From Paenibacillus radicis (ex Xue et al. 2023) (GTDB lineage Bacteria > Bacillota > Bacilli > Paenibacillales > NBRC-103111): DNA of 64,000 nt. The DNA is taken from positions 62,001-126,000 of the forward strand of contig NZ_JANQBD010000018.1 in NCBI RefSeq assembly GCF_024722015.1, written 5' to 3'. Shown here in pieces: positions 28,568 through 36,312 of this stretch (within the stretch, counting starts at the first letter, position 1; the number at the start of each line of letters is the position of its first letter). Both the position numbers and the translations under genes were made by a program. The notes under the pieces were generated by a model that saw only the letters and a list, made by a program, of their open reading frames with translations, was not told the origin of the DNA and did not search any database.

Positions 28568-28680
28568 GCGGATCATTCTTCCGATCCCTCTTGTCCCCCG
28601 ATTTTTCTGAATAATTACCGTTTAGCGGTAAAAATCCGGGGACAAAGGGGAACGCTAACGCTTCTCCAGAATGATTCCGC
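28568..28680. repeat. Long imperfect inverted repeat between pdhB and pdhC (element 1)
   Basis: Outer arms GCGGATCATTCT (28568-28579) and AGAATGATTCCGC (28668-28680) pair with a one-base bulge. Inner arms at 28592-28606 and 28630-28644 pair at 14 of 15 positions (TGTCCCC, ATTTTT), and a small ACCG/CGGT helix caps the loop. The 3' arm carries an extra stretch of about a dozen bases. The layout is that of a small MITE-like or repetitive extragenic element; as RNA it would fold into a roughly 110-base hairpin. Confidence 0.75.
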
Positions 28681-28773
28681 CCTCTCCGCTTTTTAATCAC
28701 CGTACTTCTAGGCGAGGTAGTAATTAGGAGGTGCTGAGGTACATGGCACCTTGCATGGTTAATAAATACTAAT

Positions 28774-28799
28774 AGGCTTGCAGATACACATGCAAGCCT
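28774..28799 (+). other. Perfect hairpin in the pdhB-pdhC gap
   Basis: AGGCTTGCA-GATACACA-TGCAAGCCT is a perfect 9-bp stem with an 8-base loop. It is followed by GCTCTATATAT, not a T-run, so it looks more like an RNA-processing or stability element than a terminator. A 9-codon frame (28743-28772) preceded by AGGAGG lies just before it. Confidence 0.6.
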
Positions 28800-28879
28800 G
28801 CTCTATATATCCCAAGCGTATCGGGATTGTGATTTTTGGAGTTTATAGGTATGGTCACCGCATAGTTAGTGCAGGTGGA

Positions 28880-28999
28880 GGCAAATACGACCGACCGGAG
28901 AGTTAACGTGCCGCCTTTGAAAACAGGTTTCTTCATTGAGATGTCTTATAGAATAAGGAAACCTGGTTTCAAGAGCGGCCGGAGGCGGTTGTATTTGTC
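28880..28999. repeat. Long imperfect inverted repeat between pdhB and pdhC (element 2)
   Basis: The core CAGGTTTC (28924-28931) and GAAACCTG (28958-28965) pair perfectly. The stem extends outwards through GCCGCCTTTGAAA against TTTCAAGAGCGGC and CAAATAC against GTATTTG, about 120 bases in all. The symmetry shows that the open frame covering it (28869-29075) is a by-product, not a gene. Confidence 0.75.
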
Positions 29000-29088
29000 G
29001 GAACCGGAACGGTTGCTTTTGCGATGCTCCTACCTATTGACCCAAACCAACAACTCCCGCGTACGCCATACTTAGGAGGTTGCAAATC

Positions 29089-30450
29089 GTGGCGGTATTC
29101 GAATATAAATTCCCTGAGCTTGGCGAAGGAATTCACGAAGGTGAGATCGTCAAGTGGCTTGTAAAGCCGGGAGACGTGGTCAATGATGAGACGATCATCA
29201 TGGAAGTGCAGAATGACAAGTCCACAGTAGAAGTGCCATCCCCAGTAGCTGGTAAAATCGTCGATATCAAAGTTGGCGAAGGCACCGTTTGTACGATCGG
29301 CGATTTAATCGCTACAATCGAAGTTGAAGGCGAAATGCCTCAGCAAGCGAGCCACGGACACAGCGAAAGCGCACCTGCGGCACCAGCTGCTCCTGCTGCT
29401 GAGCCGGAAGCTGAGTGTGCGGTTGGCGGAGCTATCGCGGCGAACGTCGCGAACTCGCAGCTGGACACACCGCTGGCTAGCGCAGCCCCTGCGGCCGCAC
29501 CAACAGCGGGAGCATCCGCTGGCAAGGCTTTGGCTACGCCAAGCGTGCGCAAGCTCGCGCGCGAGAAAGGCTTGAACATCGCACAAGTCACACCTAGCGG
29601 GCCTAATGGCCGCGTGACGAAGGAAGATGTTCTTGCTTTTGCGGCAGGCGGCGGCGTGCCTGCGGCGGCACCTGCAGCTGCAAGCGAAGCGCCAGCAGCT
29701 GGAGCGGCTCCTGCTGCTGCAGCACCGGCAGCAGCAGTGCAAGGCGAACGCGTCGAAGAACGCGTTCCATTGAAAGGCATTCGCAAAGCAATCGCGAATG
29801 CAATGGTCAAATCCGTGTACACGGCTCCGCACGTGACATTGATGGACGAAGTCGACGTCACACAGCTCGTCGCCTTGCGCGGAAGAGCGAAAGCAGCGGC
29901 AGAGAAGAAAGGCGTCAAGCTGACTTACTTGCCATTCATTGTTAAGGCATTGGTTGCCGCAGCACGTCAATTCCCGGCAATGAACGCAATGATCGACGAA
30001 GAGAAGAACGAAATTGTCTACAAAAAATATTACAATATCGGAATCGCAACGGACACGGATAACGGCTTGATCGTTCCGGTTATCCATGACGCGGACCGCA
30101 AAAATATTTGGTCTATCGCTGAATCCATCAAAGATTTGGCAACACGGGGACGCGACGGTAAGCTGGCTCCTGCGGAAATGAAAGGCGGCACACTGTCTAT
30201 CACTAACATTGGTTCCGCTGGCGGTATGTTCTTTACACCGGTTATTAACTTCCCTGAAGTATCGATCCTGGGAACAGGCCGTATCACTGAGAAGCCGGTT
30301 GTGAAAAATGGTGAGATCGTTATCGCTCCAGTTATGGCATTGTCCCTAAGCTTTGATCACCGTATTATTGATGGCGCAACAGCTCAAAACTTCTTGAACT
30401 ACATTAAGCAGCTGTTGGCTGATCCAGAGCTTCTAATTATGGAGGTGTAA
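29089..30450 (+). CDS. pdhC: Pyruvate dehydrogenase E2, dihydrolipoamide acetyltransferase
   Basis: 453 residues: one lipoyl domain (residues 1-80; lipoyl Lys in [14 protein letters not shown]), an Ala/Pro-rich linker, a peripheral-subunit-binding domain ([19 protein letters not shown]), a second Ala/Pro linker, and the acetyltransferase core ending with [18 protein letters not shown] (catalytic His/Asp). A TTG opens the frame at 29080, but GTG 29089 lies nine bases after AGGAGG and gives the normal start [14 protein letters not shown]. Only one lipoyl domain is present. The linker DNA is markedly GC-rich compared with the flanks, reflecting Ala codons. Confidence 0.96.
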   Translation: MAVFEYKFPELGEGIHEGEIVKWLVKPGDVVNDETIIMEVQNDKSTVEVPSPVAGKIVDIKVGEGTVCTIGDLIATIEVEGEMPQQASHGHSESAPAAPAAPAAEPEAECAVGGAIAANVANSQLDTPLASAAPAAAPTAGASAGKALATPSVRKLAREKGLNIAQVTPSGPNGRVTKEDVLAFAAGGGVPAAAPAAASEAPAAGAAPAAAAPAAAVQGERVEERVPLKGIRKAIANAMVKSVYTAPHVTLMDEVDVTQLVALRGRAKAAAEKKGVKLTYLPFIVKALVAAARQFPAMNAMIDEEKNEIVYKKYYNIGIATDTDNGLIVPVIHDADRKNIWSIAESIKDLATRGRDGKLAPAEMKGGTLSITNIGSAGGMFFTPVINFPEVSILGTGRITEKPVVKNGEIVIAPVMALSLSFDHRIIDGATAQNFLNYIKQLLADPELLIMEV

Positions 30451-30453
30451 GAT

Positions 30454-31872
30454 ATGGTAGTAGGAGATGCTTCCGTCGAAATAGACGTATTAGTCATCGG
30501 TGCGGGTCCTGGCGGTTATGTGGCGGCAATTCGTGCTTCACAGCTAGGCAAAAGCGTACTGGTTATCGATAAATCCGAGGTTGGGGGCGTATGCTTGAAC
30601 CGTGGCTGCATCCCTTCCAAGGCATTAATCAATGCAGCCCATCAGTATGAAGCTGCTACCCATAATAATTCCATTGGGATCACAGCTGAGAATGTGAAGG
30701 TTGATTTCAGCAAGGTCCAAGAATGGAAATCAGGTATTGTGAAGAAGATGACCGGCGGTGTCGGTCAACTGCTTAAAGGCAATAAAATTCAAGTGTTTAA
30801 TGGTGAAGCTTTGTTCATCAATGACCATGAAGCAAGAGTATTTAACGATAATGAAACAGCTCGCTACCGTTTCAACCATTGCATTATCGCTACGGGCTCC
30901 CGTCCGATTGAGTTAAAAACCTTCCCGTTCGGAGGCCGTATCTTGTCCTCTACGGAAGCCCTTGATCTTAAGGAAATTCCTGAGAGCATGGTTGTCATCG
31001 GCGGCGGCTATATTGGCATCGAGCTGGGGCAAACTTATTCCAAGCTGGGTACGAAAGTAACGGTGCTGGAAGGTTCTGATTCTGTACTTCCTGGCTTTGA
31101 GAAAGAGCTGTCAACCTTGGTTGGACGCAACTTGAAAAAAGGCGGCGTTGAAGTATTCACCGAAGCGCTGGCTCAAGGCTGTGAACAAACGGATAAAGAT
31201 GTTACAGTAACCTTCACAGTAAAAGGCGAAGAACAAAAAGTTACCGCTCAATATGTACTGGTAACAGTTGGACGTCGTCCTAATACAGATGGAGATCTCT
31301 CGCTTGAATTAGCAGGTGTTGAAATCGGCGAGCGTGGGTTTATCAAGGTAAATGAGCAGTGCCAAACGAACGTGCCGCATATTTATGCAATTGGTGATAT
31401 CGTTGCAGGCTTGGCATTGGCTCATAAAGCCAGCTACGAAGGCAAGATCGCGGCAGAAGCCATTGCTGGACTTCCAAGTGTAGTAGACTACAAATGCATC
31501 CCTGCCGTTGTTTTCTCCGATCCGGAGATTGCAAGTGTAGGCTTGAACGAAACCGAAGCCAAAGAGAAGGGAATCAACCTTTCTGTCGGTAAATTCCCTT
31601 ATGGCGTTAATGGCCGCGCTTTGACGATGAACCTGTCTGAAGGCTTCGTGAAGCTGATTGGCGATAAAGATTCCGGATTGCTGCTTGGTGCACAGGTTGT
31701 TGGAGCGGAAGCATCGAACCTGATCGCTGAGATGGCACTGGCTATCGAATTAGGCGCAACTGTTGAAGATATTGCATTAACGATTCACGCGCATCCTACA
31801 TTAGGTGAAATTACTATGGATGCTGCTGAAGTGGCATTGGGCCATCCGATTCATGTGTTGGGCCGCAAATAA
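30454..31872 (+). CDS. pdhD: Dihydrolipoamide dehydrogenase, E3 component
   Basis: 472-residue FAD enzyme that re-oxidises the lipoyl groups of E2 using NAD+. FAD-binding VIGAGPGGYVAAIRA, redox disulfide GGVCLNRGCIPSKAL, NAD-binding VIGGGYIGIELG, second FAD site IYAIGDIV, and C-terminal dimer-interface catalytic His-Glu in HAHPTLGEI. It begins four bases after pdhC. A hairpin terminator follows the gene. Confidence 0.96.
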   Translation: MVVGDASVEIDVLVIGAGPGGYVAAIRASQLGKSVLVIDKSEVGGVCLNRGCIPSKALINAAHQYEAATHNNSIGITAENVKVDFSKVQEWKSGIVKKMTGGVGQLLKGNKIQVFNGEALFINDHEARVFNDNETARYRFNHCIIATGSRPIELKTFPFGGRILSSTEALDLKEIPESMVVIGGGYIGIELGQTYSKLGTKVTVLEGSDSVLPGFEKELSTLVGRNLKKGGVEVFTEALAQGCEQTDKDVTVTFTVKGEEQKVTAQYVLVTVGRRPNTDGDLSLELAGVEIGERGFIKVNEQCQTNVPHIYAIGDIVAGLALAHKASYEGKIAAEAIAGLPSVVDYKCIPAVVFSDPEIASVGLNETEAKEKGINLSVGKFPYGVNGRALTMNLSEGFVKLIGDKDSGLLLGAQVVGAEASNLIAEMALAIELGATVEDIALTIHAHPTLGEITMDAAEVALGHPIHVLGRK

Positions 31873-31885
31873 TAGCAGCAAAATC

Positions 31886-31928
31886 ATAAAAAAAGCTTGG
31901 GGCATGATTGTGCCTCAAGCTTTTTTTT
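31886..31928. terminator. Bidirectional terminator between pdhD and a convergent small gene
   Basis: AAGCTTGGGGCA (31893-31904) pairs with TGCCTCAAGCTT (31911-31922); T-runs follow on the plus side, and a run of A precedes it, giving T on the minus strand. It can therefore stop both pdhD and the minus-strand small gene. Confidence 0.85.
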
Positions 31929-31929
31929 G

Positions 31930-32073
31930 TTAGCTGAATATATAGCGGAAAAACTTTACTGTATTTTTCCCGCCAGGCAGTCTCATAAACAATACAGAAC
32001 GGTGACGGTTTTTTTTCTGCGGTCTGTCCATGAACTGTCCCAACGTCATGGAAGTCACTGATTTTTTAGTCAT
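31930..32073 (-). CDS. Small basic protein of unknown function (47 aa)
   Basis: A minus-strand frame of 48 codons with ATG at 32071-32073, preceded by AAGAGGTGA six bases upstream, encodes MTKKSVTSMTLGQFMDRPQ and then a Lys/Arg-rich C-terminus ending VKFFRYIFS. It is short, basic (about 12 Lys/Arg) and lacks a membrane segment. It ends two bases after a bidirectional terminator, converging on pdhD. I do not recognise the family; a small nucleic-acid-binding or spore-related protein is possible but unproven. Confidence 0.6.
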   Translation of the reverse strand: MTKKSVTSMTLGQFMDRPQKKNRHRSVLFMRLPGGKNTVKFFRYIFS

Positions 32074-32201
32074 CGGGTTCACCTCTTAATTAGTTATTTA
32101 TAATTGTATGCTCCAGTAAATTTGTCCTATGATTTTTTTGACCAATTTATTCCTTAATATGCTAAAATAAGTATTTGAAAAGATTTCATATAGGTAAAAG
32201 G

Positions 32202-34883
32202 ATGGGTGCAAATTTGAAAGTTTATAAAACTATGCCAAAGCTTATGATGGCTGTTATTTTGCTATCAGCATTAAGCCATATCGATGAACCAAGGGTGGCT
32301 GCGCTTGATAAGAGCTCCTTCACCGATTTACCGGAGAGCCATTGGAGCTTCAAGGCTGTTCAAGAAATGTATGGGAAAAAGATTGTAGAGGGTTATCCGG
32401 ATGGAACCTTTCGCCCCAATCAGACACTGACTCGAGCGGAATTTGCAGCGTTGTTGTATAAAACAGCCCAACTGAACGAAAAAAAGGCGGACTCCGCAAC
32501 AGTGTTTAAAGATGTGGATTCCTCTGCCTGGTACAAGCCCTACGCAGATGCGTTGAAAGGGACGTTTGTACAAAATTCGTTAAAGAGCGAAACGGAAGTT
32601 TTTAATCCTGATGCACCTGCTTTGCGTGAGGATGTGGCGGCTGCCATTGTACGATTACGAGGCTGGGCTGGAGGAAAGCCGGCAGATTTGCAGTCCAAAT
32701 TCAATGATTTTAACAGTATATCGGAAGGCGCGGCGCAAGATCTGGCTGCCGCGGTTGAGCGGGGCATTATTTCTGGTTACGAGGATGGAACAATCCGCGG
32801 GAAAGCCGCTTTGACAAGAGTGGAAGCAGCTGTCGTATTAACAAAGGCATTTTCAGAAGAGATATCTTCATCGACGGAACAGGAGCAGGCTAAGAAATCG
32901 GAGGCTGCAGCCCAAATCCCTGAGGTTCCAATTAAGACCCAAGCGTTGAATCCAAAACCGATTTATGCAATTGTTGATTTGCTGGGGGAAGATGTCGGTG
33001 TAACTTATAAGGGTAATCTCTATGATTCGGGTCGCAGTGTACTTGATAAACTCCCCATAACTAATTTAACAGTCGATTCTCAGGGAAATATTTATTTTGT
33101 ACAAACGACTAAAGGTTTTTCAGTAAGTTTTTCTACGATAGAGCGGCTCAACGTGGATGCTCATCTTGCCTCAACCGTAGAGACTGTGGATGATTCTATG
33201 ATAGCCTCATTATCTGGTCCCCTATTTGATAAGATGAGAGAGCAAAAGCTTATTACGAAGCATGATCTTACACCAATCAAAATACTAGCTTCCGTCAATA
33301 GTTCAGAAAAACAATTTATAGTGAACTGGATTAACGGTAAGTTTTGGTCGTTATTCTCTTTTTCTGACAAAAAGATAGCTCTTGTGAACACGATAAAAGG
33401 CACCACGATGACAACACAAGATTTTATCATTCAGCACCCGAATGGAGACTATCTTTTTAGTGATATAACGAATGGAAATGTACAAAGGATTAAACCTGGA
33501 GATGGGGAAAATGAGCAGATAGCGGCGGTTGGCTTTAGTGGAAAGCCTTTGACTGCACTTGTACAAGGAGAACTGTTATATATATTGGATCCTGGTTCGA
33601 AAACTATCATTAAAGTAGATCTTCAATTAAGAAAAGTAGTCGAAAAAATAGCTGTTCAAGCAGATAACATCGTTTTCGCTGCTGTAAAAGACAACCAATT
33701 TTATATTTCTACGGGTAAAAATCTGCTTTCGGTTGATTTAGCGGGCCGTATCGAGCCATTTTTAGAGGAGAAGCAGCTGGTTTATAATGATTTAAGCTCA
33801 AGTAATATATCTTTTTCGAATACAAGGAATCAACCTGGCATTATGGAGATTAGTGAATTTGCTTTCGAACCATCAGGGAATATTGTTTTTTTAGATAACC
33901 AATCTTCGAATATTCGCAGGCTAAGATTTGTCAAGGAGCAGACGATTGAACCCAAGCCTCTCACTGTTGCTCAAACAGCTAATAGATTGGCGAAACCCAA
34001 GGCGGATTTCATTAACCAAGACATAGGTTATCAAAAAGACGAACAAGGAAATATGGTCATAAGCATGGTTAACAATGAACAAGGTAATTTATACGTCTTA
34101 GAAAAAAAACGACCTTTAAATCGTTTGCGATTGTGGAGTCAAGACTCATTTACATGGGAAAGTATGGATTACTTTTTTGGTCTGAAGTTTGACTACTATG
34201 ATGCCCAACAGAAACGACTTGATCCTATGATGTACACATTTACGGGTGGACTGTATTTCGATGAAAGAAATAAAATGATATACAGGACAGCATGGAGCCA
34301 GGATTTGAATATTGCATCGATAAATGCAATCGCTCCAGAAGCAATAACCGTTGGTTATATGGTAGATAAAGGTCCAATTACTGAAAAAGATTTCATTGCT
34401 TTTAATGGCACAGGTCAAATGGTTGTGAGTGATGTAAGCCAGGGAGAGCTGTGGTTTATTGATCGGGATCGCAAGGGCTATAAGCTTTTACCGTCTGAGG
34501 TAGGTCTAGAAATACGTTATTCAGGGAAATCTACAGCGGCTATCTGGGATGAACAAAAGCTAAGTGTATTGGATACAGGCAATAAAACATTAACGCAAGT
34601 GAAAATAAATGATCACCAGTATGCTGCACAAATAGCAGATTTAAAAATCGAAGGCACGATTGATGCCGTCAGCACCCATGAAGATAAATTTTATGTGATG
34701 TCGGGGACCGTGCTTTATTGTATTGAAACCAATGGGAGCATCAGTTGGACAGAAGACTTAGCGGGTTATCTGAGGGAGCGCAAGCTCATTCACAAGATGA
34801 GTATGGATTTGAATGGACGACTGATGCTGCTCGATGAGAGAGGCAATTTACAAAGAGTACAGCTCTATGAAGCCAAAAAATAA
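32202..34883 (+). CDS. Secreted SLH-domain protein (paralogue 1)
   Basis: About 893 residues. A signal-peptide-like N-terminus is followed by three S-layer-homology domains (about residues 35-225: FTDLPESHWSFKAVQEM, FKDVDSSAWYKPYADAL, and a third with GIISGYEDGTI), which bind pyruvylated cell-wall polymers. The large remainder has repeated short strands resembling a beta-propeller (motifs such as LSVLDTGNKTLTQVKI, DSQGNIYFVQ). Start is uncertain: ATG 32202 has AGG seven bases before it; TTG 32214 is an alternative and TTG 32175 lies further out. Its paralogue is at 36313-38964. Expected on the cell surface; ligand or enzyme activity unknown. Confidence 0.88.
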   Translation: MGANLKVYKTMPKLMMAVILLSALSHIDEPRVAALDKSSFTDLPESHWSFKAVQEMYGKKIVEGYPDGTFRPNQTLTRAEFAALLYKTAQLNEKKADSATVFKDVDSSAWYKPYADALKGTFVQNSLKSETEVFNPDAPALREDVAAAIVRLRGWAGGKPADLQSKFNDFNSISEGAAQDLAAAVERGIISGYEDGTIRGKAALTRVEAAVVLTKAFSEEISSSTEQEQAKKSEAAAQIPEVPIKTQALNPKPIYAIVDLLGEDVGVTYKGNLYDSGRSVLDKLPITNLTVDSQGNIYFVQTTKGFSVSFSTIERLNVDAHLASTVETVDDSMIASLSGPLFDKMREQKLITKHDLTPIKILASVNSSEKQFIVNWINGKFWSLFSFSDKKIALVNTIKGTTMTTQDFIIQHPNGDYLFSDITNGNVQRIKPGDGENEQIAAVGFSGKPLTALVQGELLYILDPGSKTIIKVDLQLRKVVEKIAVQADNIVFAAVKDNQFYISTGKNLLSVDLAGRIEPFLEEKQLVYNDLSSSNISFSNTRNQPGIMEISEFAFEPSGNIVFLDNQSSNIRRLRFVKEQTIEPKPLTVAQTANRLAKPKADFINQDIGYQKDEQGNMVISMVNNEQGNLYVLEKKRPLNRLRLWSQDSFTWESMDYFFGLKFDYYDAQQKRLDPMMYTFTGGLYFDERNKMIYRTAWSQDLNIASINAIAPEAITVGYMVDKGPITEKDFIAFNGTGQMVVSDVSQGELWFIDRDRKGYKLLPSEVGLEIRYSGKSTAAIWDEQKLSVLDTGNKTLTQVKINDHQYAAQIADLKIEGTIDAVSTHEDKFYVMSGTVLYCIETNGSISWTEDLAGYLRERKLIHKMSMDLNGRLMLLDERGNLQRVQLYEAKK

Positions 34884-34888
34884 GACAA

Positions 34889-34924
34889 AAAGGAGGCCTG
34901 CGGAAATCCGTAAGCTTCCTTTTC
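34889..34924. terminator. Bidirectional terminator between SLH gene and trpB
   Basis: AAGGAGGCCTGCGGA pairs with TCCGTAAGCTTCCTT around a short AA loop, with two mismatches. T follows on the plus strand, and A precedes it for the minus strand. The convergent SLH and trpB genes probably share it. Confidence 0.78.
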
Positions 34925-34961
34925 TATACCAAGTGTATAACTTTATGAGCCGGAAAGGCAA

Positions 34962-36122
34962 TTATTTAAGCATTTGAAATACTTGCTCAACATCCTTGTC
35001 CCCGCGTCCGGATAGATTGATGATAATAATCTGATCCTTACTCATTGTCGGAGCGAGCTTCTTAGCGTAGGCCACGGCATGAGCACTTTCAAGGGCAGGT
35101 ATAATTCCTTCAACACGGGATAGCTCCTGGAATGCTTCCAAAACCTCTTGATTTGTAACGGTTACGTATTCGGCGCGTCCGGATACTTTTAAGAAGCTGT
35201 GCTCTGGGCCGATACCAGGGTAATCCAAGCCTGCAGCTATCGAATAGGTAGGCTTTGGATTTCCGTTCTCATCAAGCAATACCAAACATTTAAATCCGTG
35301 AATGATACCAGGTACACCTTCATTTAATGTGGGAGCCTGGTCGGGCTCAACCCCAATCAGTCGAACGGAAGGTTCTTCGATGTAGTGAGCAAATGCGCCT
35401 ATTGCGTTGCTTCCGCCGCCTACGCATGCTAATACAGCATCGGGAAGACGTCCTTCCTTCTCCAATATTTGACGTTTGGACTCTTCACTTACGATGGATT
35501 GGAAATGTTTGACCATGGTTGGGAATGGGTGAGGTCCCACAGCAGAGCCTAATAAGTAAAAGGTGCTTTTATAATTTTGAATAAGATCGTTGAGAGCCTC
35601 GTCAACTGCGTCTTTTAATCGGGCTTGTCCTTTGGTGACAGGAATTACGGTAGCCCCGAGCAGCTCCATACGGAATACATTCAAAGCCTGACGACGTGTA
35701 TCCTCCGCTCCCATATAAATGACACATTCCATATCGAACATAGCACACGCAGTTGCAGTAGCTACACCATGCTGTCCCGCGCCTGTTTCTGCGATGACTC
35801 TCTTGGCTCCCATACGTTTGGCAAGCAGAATCTGGCCTACGACATTATTGATCTTGTGTGCTCCAGTATGATTGAGATCCTCGCGCTTTAAATAAATTTT
35901 AGCCCCATCCCATTTGGCCGTCAATTGCTGGGCAAAGGTTAACGGATTTTCACGACCCACATATTCCTTTAAATAATATCGATATTCTTCATTAAATTCA
36001 GGGTCATCTTTATATTTATTGAATTGTGCAGCTAAATAGTCTAACACCTCTTGCAGTTCCGGAGGAACAAAGCTGCCGCCAAACTCTCCGAAATATCCTT
36101 CCTGAGACAATTCTTTACTCAA
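34962..36122 (-). CDS. trpB: Tryptophan synthase beta chain, stand-alone
   Basis: 386-residue PLP enzyme that joins indole and serine. PLP Lys90 in [10 protein letters not shown], catalytic Glu in [14 protein letters not shown], and phosphate site [10 protein letters not shown]. The opening [18 protein letters not shown] is standard TrpB. The usual GRPTPL segment reads GRENPL. No trpA or other trp gene is adjacent; the gene lies alone between two SLH genes. The TTG start has GGAGG ten bases upstream (minus strand). It may salvage indole or be a second copy besides a normal trp operon elsewhere. Confidence 0.93.
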   Translation of the reverse strand: MSKELSQEGYFGEFGGSFVPPELQEVLDYLAAQFNKYKDDPEFNEEYRYYLKEYVGRENPLTFAQQLTAKWDGAKIYLKREDLNHTGAHKINNVVGQILLAKRMGAKRVIAETGAGQHGVATATACAMFDMECVIYMGAEDTRRQALNVFRMELLGATVIPVTKGQARLKDAVDEALNDLIQNYKSTFYLLGSAVGPHPFPTMVKHFQSIVSEESKRQILEKEGRLPDAVLACVGGGSNAIGAFAHYIEEPSVRLIGVEPDQAPTLNEGVPGIIHGFKCLVLLDENGNPKPTYSIAAGLDYPGIGPEHSFLKVSGRAEYVTVTNQEVLEAFQELSRVEGIIPALESAHAVAYAKKLAPTMSKDQIIIINLSGRGDKDVEQVFQMLK

Positions 36123-36312
36123 ATTGATTCAACCTCCATCTTAAATTTGTGATGTATGCACTATCTATTAGCTATTATAGCAAAAAAAATGGGGTGAATT
36201 GTCAAAATTTCTTTAGACAGAGCAGAAGAATTCGTTATATTCTATAATAAGGCTGTAATAGAATGAATAGCTGAAAATGCATAAAAATACATGTTATGGG
36301 TCGGTGGGGTCG

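Noticed and set aside
28869-29075. 68-codon plus-strand frame between pdhB and pdhC.
   Set aside because: It lies across a 120-bp inverted repeat, has no proper ribosome site and an arginine-rich, low-information composition. The frame is explained by the repeat.
29305-30087. 260-codon minus-strand frame opposite pdhC.
   Set aside because: Cys/Arg/Ser-rich product typical of the reverse complement of Ala/Pro-rich coding DNA. pdhC on the other strand accounts for it.
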